From: Fusarium oxysporum f. sp. lycopersici 4287
Lineage: Eukaryota > Ascomycota > Sordariomycetes > Hypocreales > Nectriaceae
Reading direction: 5' to 3'
DNA: 64,000 nt
Assembly: GCF_000149955.1 (NCBI RefSeq)
Contig: NC_030989.1
Span: 389,079-453,078 of the forward strand
Of the stretch, positions 40,203 to 50,329 are shown piece after piece. The notes under the pieces are model-generated. The model saw only the letters and a program-made list of their open reading frames with translations. It was not told the origin of the DNA and did not search any database. The number at the start of each line of letters is the position of its first letter. Position 1 is the stretch's first letter. A program made the translations under genes and the position numbers.

Positions 40203-40576
40203 TGTGCTAGAATCTGGGGTGTATGTATTTGTTTGTTCAGTGGTTTGAGACCAGTCTGGGGAGTGGTAGAAGCCTGCGATCAGTGGTACGGTACTAGAGC
40301 GTCAAGCTTATGAATGGCCAGGTCTCGGCGCATTTTATTCACGGGGCAATGGACAAGGTACGTGTGAGCTTGACTCCTTGAAGGAATGCTGCAAAACGAT
40401 AACCTGTTTAGGAGAAAAGTGCCGACCCTCCAGTCAGTCAGGAAGTCGTCATTGGAAAACGTAATGTCTCGAGAATGGTTACCTTAGCATCAGAACCTCG
40501 ACTCGCAAATGGTATTCATTCAAGCTGCCCCTTTAGGGTATAATCAAAGTGGGCACAAACCAATTACTTTTGACTA
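40203..40576. promoter_or_regulatory. Upstream region of the amine oxidase, left flank of the transposon
   Basis: 374 bp between the amine oxidase ATG and the TA target site of the inserted element. With 42437-42808 it originally formed one divergent promoter. No coding frame. Confidence 0.55.
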
Positions 40577-40605
40577 ACGTATCTGACCACCACTCCGCCC
40601 ACCCC
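40577..40605 (+). repeat. Left terminal inverted repeat of the Fot/pogo element
   Basis: 29 bp identical to the reverse complement of 42406-42434. Similarity continues imperfectly for about 15 bp (CACTCCGCCCA versus CACACCGCCCC). Confidence 0.95.
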
Positions 40606-40735
40606 CCCACTCCGCCCATTTGGTGATAGTCTCAACACCACAACAGCTATCGATGATGCGTGCACTTTATTTTGCCAATTATGCATCAAAAAAATCCAAA
40701 TTTTCAGAATAGCTTCATTTATCATAGATCGTGAA

Positions 40736-42316
40736 TTGAGAATTTCCAGAGCAATTTCTGAGGCCTCTACGAGGGGCGTTCGCGGTGCAGCTAGGTGGGA
40801 GACCGTGCCGAGGTCGACTTTGAGGGATCGGATCGGTGGCGCGCAACCGACGCGTTTACAACACCAAAAATACCTCTCGCTGACGCCGCAACAAGAACAG
40901 GAACTTATCGACCTTATATTAATACGGGAAAAGTATTCCCAGCCGTTATTAAAGAAGGAGATCCATGAATATGCCCAGCATCTGGCCGAATTAAACGGCT
41001 GTGGAAGTCATCTAGGGAAAAATTGGGTAAACCGATTCTTCAAACGACATAACAGCGTTATGTTGAAGCCATCACGACTTATTTCGGTCGCAAGGAAGAA
41101 GTCTGTCACGGAAGAGGGACTAAGGGAGTATTATGAGGGACTCAGGCGTCTTATTATTGACTTATCAATTGGTACAGACCGTATGCACAACCTCGATGAG
41201 ACTGGAGTCCAAGAAGGGGAAACTATAGCCGGCATAGTAGCTGGAACGGTCCTGACGAGCTCATCAGAGAAGATACAGTCAGACGCTTCCGCTTGGATCT
41301 CGATATTAGAGACGATATCTGCTGACGGTCGCCGACTGACCCCAACGGTAATATTTACAGGATTATCGCTACAGGGACAGTATTTTCCAAGGGATATACC
41401 GGATTGGAAGTTCACTTGCAGCGAGAAAGGCTGGTCTAATACAGAAATATTACTACGGTGGTTCTACGACGTTTATCTGCCCGAGACTCGTCCAAAAGAC
41501 CCGTCTTCCTGGCGACTATTAGTCCTCGATCAACATAAGACTCATATAAGTCCCATCTTCATGAAGAAGGCAATGATGAACAAGGTCTGGCTTAGTTGGC
41601 TGCCGTCGCACTCGTCACATATCACTCAACCGCTGGACCTTGGTCTTTTTTCCCCGTTGAAAAGATACTATCGAGAAGAGACAGCTGGAATGGAGACCTA
41701 CGAAGCGACATCAAATAGACAGAAACACATCTTCATACAGGCATATAAAATAGCTTCTGAGAAAGCCTTCAGTCCAGAGAACATCCGACAGGCGTTTCGA
41801 GCATCAGGGATATACCCAGTCGATGTTGATCAAGCTATAAAGAGGTTGAAGCCCAAAGAGCGTCGCGGATCGACTTTTCAGCCTCCCATAACACCACCAA
41901 TCACGGTTGAAGTCGATCGCGATATCTTCAATACGCCCTCATCAAGCCGCGATATAGAAAGACTACTCCAACGGGTCGATTGGTCATCAGGGAATGCTGA
42001 AAGGGACGTCAGAATGATCCTGCGGAAGGCAGGAAAGTCACTAGACCAAAGAGGTGCGTCTACAGTCTTCCAGGAGCAAAAAATCGCCGTACAGAAAGCT
42101 CAAATAGCTGGTCTTAAGCCGTCAGGCCGTTGCAAGGTCAATTGGGACCCGAACAAGGCTTTTCCTCACGTTGATAATCTTGTTATAGCGAAGGACCGGT
42201 CCGAGATGAACACTTGGAAGTTAAATAACGAAGCCGCGGCGGAAAATCGTCCGCCGAAGCGGAGGAAAAAGCAGTCGGTTGAGCAAGAGTTTTTTAGTCA
42301 ATACCCAAAATCTTAA
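40736..42316 (+). CDS. Fot/pogo transposase (DDE_1, CENP-B-type HTH)
   Basis: Cut-and-paste transposase. About 526 codons are open. An N-terminal helix-turn-helix block (GAARWETVPRSTLRDRIGG) is followed by the CENP-B-type second HTH (LTPQQEQELIDLI, then NWVNRFFKRHN). Next comes the DDE catalytic core with the acidic residues in HNLDETGVQEG, LLVLDQHKTHIS and ITQPLDLGLFSPLKRYY. The C-terminus is basic (PPKRRKKQSVEQ). No ATG starts the frame at its natural position. The frame is open from before 40736, which is a TTG, and an ATA codon at 40724-40726 may be a mutated start. The element may therefore be non-autonomous despite its intact core. Confidence 0.92.
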   Translation: MRISRAISEASTRGVRGAARWETVPRSTLRDRIGGAQPTRLQHQKYLSLTPQQEQELIDLILIREKYSQPLLKKEIHEYAQHLAELNGCGSHLGKNWVNRFFKRHNSVMLKPSRLISVARKKSVTEEGLREYYEGLRRLIIDLSIGTDRMHNLDETGVQEGETIAGIVAGTVLTSSSEKIQSDASAWISILETISADGRRLTPTVIFTGLSLQGQYFPRDIPDWKFTCSEKGWSNTEILLRWFYDVYLPETRPKDPSSWRLLVLDQHKTHISPIFMKKAMMNKVWLSWLPSHSSHITQPLDLGLFSPLKRYYREETAGMETYEATSNRQKHIFIQAYKIASEKAFSPENIRQAFRASGIYPVDVDQAIKRLKPKERRGSTFQPPITPPITVEVDRDIFNTPSSSRDIERLLQRVDWSSGNAERDVRMILRKAGKSLDQRGASTVFQEQKIAVQKAQIAGLKPSGRCKVNWDPNKAFPHVDNLVIAKDRSEMNTWKLNNEAAAENRPPKRRKKQSVEQEFFSQYPKS

Positions 42317-42405
42317 TTGAATTGAAGCTATTTTCATAATTTGAGAATTAATCTACATGATGCGTTAGAACAGAAATGAAGCTATCGCAGGTGGGGCGGT
42401 GTGGA

Positions 42406-42434
42406 GGGGTGGGCGGAGTGGTGGTCAGATACGT
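42406..42434 (-). repeat. Right terminal inverted repeat of the Fot/pogo element
   Basis: Partner of the left terminal repeat, ending ...GGTCAGATACGT immediately before the TA duplication. Confidence 0.95.
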
Positions 42435-42808
42435 TAGCTGCTGGTCTCATCTTGGCAGTCCCTTTAGGACAAGCGGTGGATGAGAGCAGTTTGGAGTAAG
42501 CTTCTCCGCACTGAGAACCCTTACCACCTTTCCCCAACCTAGTTAGTATATGCATGGTGAACGCTGGATCATGGAGTCTGGATCGGAATTGCATAGAACA
42601 ACCGATAATCGACCAGGCAGGCAGGCAAAAAGAGTACTCCGAGCCTTTGGCGATAATAAGAAAGAATACCAGCCATGGATCACGCGGCGATCATAGTGCC
42701 TGGCGTTTTGTCGAGTAGGTCCTTATCTCTCTTGTTCTTTTTTGCCTGTTCTTCTATCCACAAACCAGAAAAGTGCCGCAGAAAGACCAGTATTCGATTG
42801 ATACAGCA
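42435..42808. promoter_or_regulatory. Upstream region of the FAD oxidoreductase, right flank of the transposon
   Basis: 374 bp from the TA duplication to the chosen ATG. It contains an alternative upstream ATG at 42675, which could form a first exon (42675-42714) spliced to 42774 and would add about 24 residues. The present evidence does not decide between the two starts. Confidence 0.45.
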
Positions 42809-44206
42809 ATGTCTGGAGCTTTGGAAGGCATCTATCAACCGGGCGTTGTTGACCCTGGCTATCCATCGCTAAATAGCACTACCCCTTTCTGGCATTCTCA
42901 GCCACACCCACGCGCCAACCATCAGTCAGAATGGCCATCGGATATCGTCGACGTGGTTATTATTGGTGCTGGCCTCACAGGCATGGGCTTGGTCCGCACC
43001 TTGCTGAAGAAGCAACCAGACATTCGCATTGTCCTCGTCGATGCTAGGTCTCTCTGCTCCGGCGCCACAGGTCGCAACGGCGGTCACTGCAAGACCATGA
43101 CATTTGCCATGTGGGAAGAGCGGAAGCACTCTTTTGGCATTGAGGAGGCAGTGCGTATTTCCACCTTTGAACATGCACATCTGGAATCCATGGCTGATGC
43201 CATCCACGAAGATGGCATCGACTGCGATCTAGTCCTCACGCAGGGCATCGAGGCCTACTATGACCAGAAGGACTTTGAGAAAGCGGTTGCTGGCCTAAAT
43301 GATATGCGCGCCCACGCACCTCACCTGGCTGAAAAACACACAGTCTACTCAGACCAGTCGTATCTTCAGGATGTCCTGAAACTATCCTCTCGTGCTGTAG
43401 GCGCCATCGCCATTCCCGCAGCTTCAATGTGGCCATACAAGTGGATCACGGGGGTTCTTGGCCCCCTCATCGACCAGGACAAGATCAATGTGCAGACACA
43501 TACGCCTGTTACATGCATCATTGACCAAACAGAGGATGCATACGCGACAGTCAAGACCGCACGAGGTGATATCCGAGCCAGGCGCGTCGTGCACGCAACA
43601 AACGCCTGGCTTGGTCGATTGCTGCCCGAGCTCCGGCCCTTCATTTCCCCCGTTCGAGGCAATGTGTTATCGTACGCACCGACCGCGAACGGGAAATCGC
43701 CCTTGGGTCTTGGAAGCGATTATTCAATTTGGCTGCGATATGGCGTTAAGGATTACGACTACCTTATCCAGCGCAAGGATGGTCGTGCTGTCGTCGGACG
43801 GGCCAACACGGGTCGCAAAGCAGTGGGAGACGACAGCGAGACGGATCTGAGCCCAATGTCGCATCTACGAGGCTTTGCTCACGAAGCGCTGGCCACCCCA
43901 GATGCAGATGCCGCGACCAAGGTCTCCCATGCCTGGGCTGGCATCTTGGCCTTCTCTCAAGATGGAATACCCTTTGCCGGTCGGTTGCCTTTCCCGGGTC
44001 GCAGTCATCAGTGGGTTTGTGGGGGATACCACGCTACGGGTATGATCAAGGCTTTCCTCACGTCGCAGATGGTTGCTGGGCTCATCCTCGGGGAGACGCC
44101 AGACAAGGAGTTCCCCAGGTCCTTCTTTGCTACCGATGATAGGATTAGACAGCTGAGAATCTCCTTGGAGACAGGAGAACCAGTGGAGATTAAGGCGCGA
44201 CTCTAG
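42809..44206 (+). CDS. FAD-dependent oxidoreductase (DAO family, gamma-glutamylputrescine oxidase-like)
   Basis: Single main exon, 465 residues, starting MSGALEGIYQPGVVDPGYPS. The FAD-binding Rossmann motif is VVIIGAGLTGMGLVRTLL, followed by the ATG box CSGATGRNGGHCKTMTF, the hallmark of the PuuB/DadA/glycine-oxidase type. Later blocks are VVHATNAWLGRLLPEL, VGRANTG and the C-terminal AWAGILAFSQDGIPFAGRLP and GGYHATGMIKAFLTSQMVAGLI. Such enzymes oxidise secondary or primary amines such as N-glutamylputrescine, sarcosine or D-amino acids, producing H2O2. Substrate here is inferred from neighbours (permease, amine oxidase, regulator). An alternative spliced N-terminus beginning at 42675 is possible. 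Confidence 0.9.
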   Translation: MSGALEGIYQPGVVDPGYPSLNSTTPFWHSQPHPRANHQSEWPSDIVDVVIIGAGLTGMGLVRTLLKKQPDIRIVLVDARSLCSGATGRNGGHCKTMTFAMWEERKHSFGIEEAVRISTFEHAHLESMADAIHEDGIDCDLVLTQGIEAYYDQKDFEKAVAGLNDMRAHAPHLAEKHTVYSDQSYLQDVLKLSSRAVGAIAIPAASMWPYKWITGVLGPLIDQDKINVQTHTPVTCIIDQTEDAYATVKTARGDIRARRVVHATNAWLGRLLPELRPFISPVRGNVLSYAPTANGKSPLGLGSDYSIWLRYGVKDYDYLIQRKDGRAVVGRANTGRKAVGDDSETDLSPMSHLRGFAHEALATPDADAATKVSHAWAGILAFSQDGIPFAGRLPFPGRSHQWVCGGYHATGMIKAFLTSQMVAGLILGETPDKEFPRSFFATDDRIRQLRISLETGEPVEIKARL

Positions 44207-44649
44207 ATTCATGGCATGTTGGACTAGATAATTTAATCTTGTGGTTGACTTGAGAGATAATGGAATTGCTTTGTCTAACTGTAGTCATTTGTTGAGCAAC
44301 GACAACGTGATCGAGGAGCTCTACCATCAATAAACAATGATGATATCGTTCGTTATCGGGGATGTCTAAGTGAAAGGCGCTGTCATGACAGAGCCATCCA
44401 TGCCATTGCGGGGAAGACTGGGTCTGGACCAGGGTGGTAGGCGACCTGGAGTAATACTGGGCTAGCATGCGGGGTGCACTATAAATTGTCACCTGTGTCT
44501 CATTTCACATTCTCCTTTCGACAATCCTATTTCAGCGTCGTACTATCTTGGGAACATACGTTTTGCCTCTGTCAATACCCTGCCCACTAGTCTTAGTGAG
44601 ACCATCAAACACATTGGAGTGGAGGCCACTGCGCCGCCAGACTTAAGGC
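44207..44649. other. Intergenic between oxidoreductase and regulator
   Basis: 443 bp between tandem plus-strand genes; promoter of the Zn2Cys6 gene. Nothing else seen. Confidence 0.5.
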
Positions 44650-46451
44650 ATGCCCAAGAGACCATATCGCGCGAAAGTCAAAGGTCAGTCAAGCAGACGT
44701 CAACAGCAAATGCAGAGTCAAGGCTAACTCCGCTCCAAGGATGTTACGAGTGCTCTCAGCGTCGCCTCAACTGCGACAGGGGCGTTCCCGAATGCCTCAA
44801 GTGCATCACCAAGGGCCTCAAGTGCAGTGGCCTCGGTGTTCGGCATCGCTTCTCCAGCGGTGTCGCTTCTAGAGGTCATTGCATCGGCAAGACCATGGAA
44901 GAAGCGTATCCTCAGTAACAGCCCTGCACCGTGTGTTCGTAGATGGGTTTGCTTTGCTGACATGGAACCCTAAGCATGAAGAAGAATGCAAGGTCCAGCA
45001 TCTACAGACCCCAGGAATTACCTGAACAGAATCTCGGCAATAGTCTCGCTGAGCAGAATCCAGCCACCACTCCTCAAGAGACCTCGCCGTTTTCTCCACT
45101 GCAATTAGTGCATATTGACCAAGCAGACCCTTTTCAGGCTTCTGACAGAGCACTCCAGGTCTGCTATGACCTCCCGATATTGTGGGGTTCATCCGATGGA
45201 TACGATGCGTTTTCCTCTCCCGACATGGAAAGTCACCCAGTCAACTTGGTCGATACTGGAAACACCTTTCCTCCCTTTGGCGATGGATCGTTTACGCCTA
45301 ATGGTGTACTGATTCTTCCACCACCTCATCCAGACCACGTCCCAGCATGGAAGAGACGTCTCTTGCTCCACTGTGAGGCTCCTGTTCGCATCATTAGAAA
45401 CATGAGTGGTTGGAAGGCTAATTGGCATGACCGCAGTCTCGGAAAACATCGCCGGCGAAATGATTGCTTGTGACGGCCCTCACAATGGCTGGCGCCGTTT
45501 CGTGCTTCCCATGGCCGACCGTGACGAACTCGTCATGGACGCTGTCCTCGCAGTCTCACTCTTCCACGGGCCCCAAGCACCGCACGACCAACCTGCGACA
45601 GATCGACCTGAACAGGATCACTATGCTCGTGCCATTCAGGGCTTGCAAAAGCGCAGTCAGCTTGGCGATTGCGACAGGGCTGATCAACACTCGATTCTCT
45701 TGACAATACTGTTGCTTCTAACCGCCGTCATGGTTAACGGCTCTTCAGACTTTCCTATTCTCTTTAATATGCTGCAGTCTGCGATTGATGCCATTGGCGG
45801 GGATATGGGGCTTGGATCTGGAGGGATTGCCGAATTCTTGGTCCGCCAAATTCGCAAGTAAGATGGCACTGTCGACTGCAACATCGAATCTTCTAGATCA
45901 AGGGGCTAACGAGGCGTCGATCCAGGCTCAAAGTATATGCGGCACCACTGCTGAGCGAAGACGCCGGCATCAACATCATTTCTTCCGAGGCCGAAGTTGA
46001 CAAGATGTTTGAGTGTCTGAATCACTGCGTGCAAAACAACCCACAGCACTCCAAGTCTCTAGAACTGGTGCCGGGCCTCGTGCGCCAGGCCTGCGAGATA
46101 TACCTGAACCAAGTTGCGTTCGACAGCCATACTCCAGTGACGCCGCAAGTAAGGGCGAGGCGCGTGGTTGAGTCCATTCGCCGCGTACAACGCTTCATCG
46201 ACACGTTTGAGGCCTTCCCAGAGAACGCGCCAGGCAAGCAGGTTTTAATATGGGCATGCTTTGTTGCGGCTTCTGATTGTCGCCTTGCTGAGCACAAGGA
46301 GTTCTTTTCTAATTTCTTTTTGGATAACTATGCAAGAAGTAAATTCAAGAATCTCACCATGGGATTGGGTACCCTGCGCAAGATATGGGCACGGAAGCCT
46401 GATGAGCGATGGACTGTCCTGCTGCCGCAGCCCAAGATCTTTGTGATGTGA
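44650..46451 (+). CDS. Zn2Cys6 transcription factor (Fungal_trans_2 type)
   Basis: Probable pathway regulator of the adjacent catabolic genes. I propose five exons: 44650-44683, 44740-44914, 44975-45372, 45437-45857 and 45926-46451, giving 517 residues with all phases closing. The zinc cluster spans the first splice (VKG|CYECSQRRLNCDRG, then VPECLKCITKGLKCSG), with C-x2-C-x6-C-x6-C-x2-C-x6-C spacing. This is followed by the typical GLGVRHRFSSGVASRG extension. The regulatory domain contains LHFSENIAGEM, DGPHNGWRRFVLPMAD, DELVMDAVLAVSLFHG and a C-terminal ERWTVLLPQPKIF. Apparent frameshifts in an unspliced reading are resolved by introns of 56-68 nt with CTGAC/CTAAC branch points. The second intron (44915-44974) is the least certain. 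Confidence 0.85.
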
Positions 46452-46558
46452 AAGGACGTCCAAATGTCTTGAATCAAATCAACAATCAATAAATATGCTT
46501 GATAAGGGTTATTAATGACACTAATATGTTGAATATGCTTTCACTGCTGAACAATGCA

Positions 46559-47959
46559 TCATCGTGGCCTCCCAACAGCAGCAAACAGAGAATCAATCAG
46601 ACTGCTCTTTGCCTTTCCCAACTCAATAACATCCTCAATCTCAACATCTACATTCTTCAAGAAACGCTCTTTATTCCACTCAGGTTTCCAACCAATACTC
46701 TGTGGTCGTGTCGCTGTGAAATTACCTCTGTATATAGTCAGAACTCCCTTCAACAAACAAAGGAATGACTTACCCAGATTTGTAAAGAGCACTCAGAAAC
46801 TCAACCGGTACATCAATAGCTTCTGCGGCGAACTCATCACTAGAATAAACCTCGGGCTTATCGCTTGACACAAGTCCTCGAGCTTTCATAGCTGCGGCGA
46901 GATGATCTTGGAACTCCCACATATCCATCTCATGAGCAACTGCAAAGTAATATCCTTCTTTTCCGCTTGGTATGTCTTCATTTTTGAGAGCAGCATGTAT
47001 GATTCGATAGTACAAGGCGGTTAGATCACTGATGTGAATAGCTTGTAATGACTGTAACTTGTCAGCATTCGAAGTTTAAAGCTTGTTACAGGAGCTTATA
47101 ATATTCTCATCGAATTTGTAGACTTTTACAAGTTTGAGGCTCGCTTGTGTCAGGCCTGGTACCACGACGGAGAGTTGATTCCACGAGCCAGTTCCTCTTC
47201 CATCTTGTTCGCTGATTAATATCAATCAAGGCAAAGGAATGATTTCGCTTACAGACGATAGAAGGTACAATAACGAATGGTGTAACACCTTGGGCTTGTG
47301 CATGCTCTATTACCATGACGTCGGTCTTGGAATGTCAACCCCTTGCACGTATGTTATACAGGCTGACTTACCTTTCGAATGGGATATGAGTCTGCAAACT
47401 CCTTCTCCGTCTCGAATACCGCATCTGTATCTTTGTTGACGGTGCGTGGCCAGCCTGAGTTTGCGTAGAATGCACTCAGTCCTGAGGTCTTCTGATGTCA
47501 GAAGTCATACTTGGATCGACTGAAGAACCTACATGGATAAATTACGTTGGCTTCCCAGCTGACTCCTTTTGTTTTTCCAGAGCTTTTATCAAAGGTAAAG
47601 CTAGCTCGGGATTGATGCTATCAGCAACGTATACAATGACACCAACTAGAGACCATCAGTATAGGTTTCTTATTCTGTAGCAGGTTGTTACCTTTCTGAG
47701 AGGATATTTCGTTGACAACGGCCTGTTCATCTGATAAATCGAGTTTGAGGACGTTAATGCCAAGGGTTGAAAGAGCTTTGGCCTGCTCATCTGTTCTGAC
47801 GGCGGCAAAGACTTGTTGTTTAGTGGTCTCAGGGTGCTTGGATAAAAGATTCGCAACGATGGAACCTCGTCTTTGGTTTTGTTAGTTGTTTGCGAAGGAA
47901 GATTGGGAGACGAGCATGTATCCCGCTGCACCGGTGATGAGAATATTTCGAGACATCAT
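46559..47959 (-). pseudogene. NAD(P)-binding epimerase/NmrA-like protein, apparently broken
   Basis: Starts MMSRNILITGAAGYI and ends LFAAVGRPR, with many short introns. Conserved pieces are readable: a Rossmann glycine motif, VFAAVRTDEQAKALSTLGINVL, a YVADSIN block, TSGLSAFYANSGWP, IEHAQAQGVTPFVIVPSIV, AIHISDLTALYYRIIHAAL and GYYFAVAHEM. Two defects appear. A TAA at 47542-47544 sits where the family has an aromatic residue (PT-stop-FIH). Near 47215 the frame does not close across the obvious intron (one base short before EQDGRGTG). The first intron would also need a GC donor in poor context. A decaying gene is the simplest reading, although an unusual splice pattern is possible. Location suggests it once belonged to the neighbouring amine cluster. 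Confidence 0.65.
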
Positions 47960-48957
47960 GCTATCGATGGGATTGAAATACTAGTGTTATGTGACTTTGG
48001 AATCGAAGGGTTTTGGATCTTTTTGATATTTTGACTCATTCATTCGGACACAGGTCTTGACATTCGTATCTCACAAGGAAGAAACAGAGCCTTTATATGA
48101 CTTTTGTATTAAAGGACTATAGTGTCCTTGCTATGCCGAACATCCTAGCTGAAACTCTATCGTTAAGCCTTTGGTCTCTATGACATTGTTTTAATCGATC
48201 AAACTATCCGAATAGTGCTATTTTTCATATTGACAAGCCACAGATCTGTGATGGCCATAGAACATGGTGATCCCTCACAGGATCAAATCCTGTTCGCCCA
48301 GTCAAAGGCAGAACAAGCCGTCATTCGAGATACATGTTTGTTTAGTAATCAGTTCATTGGTGTATTACTGTCCGAAGACTCAAGAGATATCTTCGATACT
48401 AAAGTTTGCAACACCAAACTTCTGTATGGCCAGAGGCGGCGAGTATTGGGACTTTTCCCCTTCAATGATAAAAATGACTACTAAAGGCTTTTCAGGTCTC
48501 CATTTATCCTTCTATCATTCATGATAGACATCCTAAGCTTCTTGCTCCCTGAGGAATGGTTAGGATATTCGCATGTCAGCACAAATGATCCTCCTTCAGC
48601 GTTCCTAAAAATAACCCCGTTTCCATCCCCATGTCTCACATCCTGCAGGTGATATGCATGACAGTCACATCGGTCACATTGAGGCCACCGACCTACCTAT
48701 CATAACCGCAGTAAATGAACAAGGCTGGCGGCTGAAGACGGCCTGTCTATTTTTAACCGGGAATAATGAAATTGGTTTGCTTACTATTGACGCTTTGAAA
48801 TATGGAGGATTTGAGGCTGAAGCTGAACAGTTGGGGGTTTGCAGCATGGATGGAGCAGGCATAAAGTGAGGGTGTTCCCTGTTCAGGCAGCCTTGTTGTT
48901 ATTCCCATATGCGTCACTCTTAGCTTTGATCAAGCTATCATCCGTAGCTCAATCAAA
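47960..48957. other. Intergenic, 1 kb
   Basis: Contains only short frames (about 48245-48484 and 48654-48869) without homology I recognise. They could be degenerate remnants but there is no support for a gene. Confidence 0.4.
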
Positions 48958-50049
48958 ATGGCCCACCAATTAGCAAAGCTTGGCAACTTGAACCTCATTA
49001 TTTCTACAGTGATCATCCTCTCCTTCATCCCGCCCACAACAGCCCTCCGACGCTCAAACAAACAATTCCGAGAATTCTTCCCAGCATGGGAGCCTCTTCT
49101 CAAAGACCAACTCAAATACAACTGCTCCTCCGAAATAGAAGCATACCTCAACATATCAAGTCCCGCCCTTCGTCCAGGCTATGGTGTCATCGACTGCATC
49201 CTCAACACCATGCCAGAATTCAGAAAAGCTGAACTCGCATCGGCTGCCGTCATTCTTGGTCTCGCGCCATCAGTGCTTCAGTTACTCAGCGCCTCGTATC
49301 TCGATACAGCGATATTGGCGTATCGAAGACCGGGATTAGCGGTGGTGTTGGCGATGTGTAGTTCTGGAGTCAGGCCGCTTACGGCGACGGATTACGATGA
49401 CTTTATCACCAAGATGGACACCGAATCTTCAACTTCTTTTGGTGTACCGCGCTTTGTTGGAGCGAAGGGGATTGTGTCGTTGGCCGAGTACATCATCGCC
49501 GCTGCATCAGTCGCAAACAATGCATATCTCACATACCAACTCTGCCTCCAAGCAGTATGCACATTCGCCCCAGCCGAAGACTTCCTCCCCGCTATCTGGA
49601 CCGCTTCAGCTCTAGCCATTCATTTCTTTGGATACATCGCCGCACGATTAAAAATAGCCGTCGAGACGAAAAGTGCATGGGAAGATCGAGGAAGACTTTG
49701 GTCCGAACTTACACCAACAACATGGCAGTCAAAGCTTCACGTCAAAGCTAACAGACGACACACGGGCTGGTTCCTCACTCTTGCTTCAGCTTTATACGTA
49801 GGCGATTGTCTTCAAGCACTCTTCGGAACGCTTATCCTGTCGAGTTTGGTCTTTATTAGTGTGAGAGACTCTGCGATAATTGTGATTCGACTAATGGGGA
49901 GTGCTCTTCTCGCAAGGCTGATACTGATTTATGAATTGGCGGGGCTGAAGACGGATGGCGATGGATATACTGCATCTGAGAGCACCATCTACTTGCAGTC
50001 TCTTCAGCAGAATGAGAGAAACTTGAGAGGATCCAGGGTCTTCTCATAA
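48958..50049 (+). CDS. Polytopic membrane protein of unknown function
   Basis: A single exon of 363 residues. Hydrophobic segments are visible at the N-terminus (LIISTVIILSFIPPTTAL), then around AAVILGLAPSVLQLL, AEYIIAAASVANNAYLTYQL, AIWTASALAIHFFGYIAA, WFLTLASALYVGDCLQALFG with TLILSSLVFISV, and MGSALLARLILIYEL. A short cysteine-containing stretch (YNCSSEIEAYLNISS) lies after the first segment. The pattern is that of an ascomycete-restricted integral membrane protein; I cannot give a function. No introns needed. Confidence 0.75.
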   Translation: MAHQLAKLGNLNLIISTVIILSFIPPTTALRRSNKQFREFFPAWEPLLKDQLKYNCSSEIEAYLNISSPALRPGYGVIDCILNTMPEFRKAELASAAVILGLAPSVLQLLSASYLDTAILAYRRPGLAVVLAMCSSGVRPLTATDYDDFITKMDTESSTSFGVPRFVGAKGIVSLAEYIIAAASVANNAYLTYQLCLQAVCTFAPAEDFLPAIWTASALAIHFFGYIAARLKIAVETKSAWEDRGRLWSELTPTTWQSKLHVKANRRHTGWFLTLASALYVGDCLQALFGTLILSSLVFISVRDSAIIVIRLMGSALLARLILIYELAGLKTDGDGYTASESTIYLQSLQQNERNLRGSRVFS

Positions 50050-50329
50050 TTAAGTACGCCAAAACGTGTCGAGGTAAGGTGCACGACGCAAGCATCAGCT
50101 GTCGGGTCTATCAACACCAGGGAGGACAAGGAGTATATTGCCCATATGTGTTAATTTGTGTTCTTTACCTTTGTGGGTTGGGACTGAAGCCTCTCTTAAC
50201 CTCCAACCTTATCACAGGTTCTATCAACTCAAAATAACACTCTCAGATACACATTTCAGGCACTATACCAACTACACAGCCAAAGGATGCCTTGCCCTCA
50301 TGAAATCGGTGAATACAAACACTATATAG

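Larger units (their letters stand above)
40577..42434. mobile_element. Fot/pogo-type (Tc1-mariner superfamily) DNA transposon
   Basis: An 1858-bp element bounded by inverted repeats that start ACGTATCTGACC, identical for 29 bp and then imperfect for about 15 more. It is flanked by a TA dinucleotide on each side (40575-40576 and 42435-42436), the target-site duplication of the superfamily. The length and TA target are typical of Fot1-like elements. It contains one long transposase frame. Because the ends and the frame are well preserved, insertion looks fairly recent. It lies between two divergent oxidase genes. Confidence 0.95.

Noticed and set aside
44740..45440. Apparent frameshifts in the Zn2Cys6 regulator
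   Set aside because: Introns at 44915-44974 and 45373-45436 with sensible donors and branch points restore a continuous frame, so no damage needs to be assumed. The first of these introns still deserves a transcript check.
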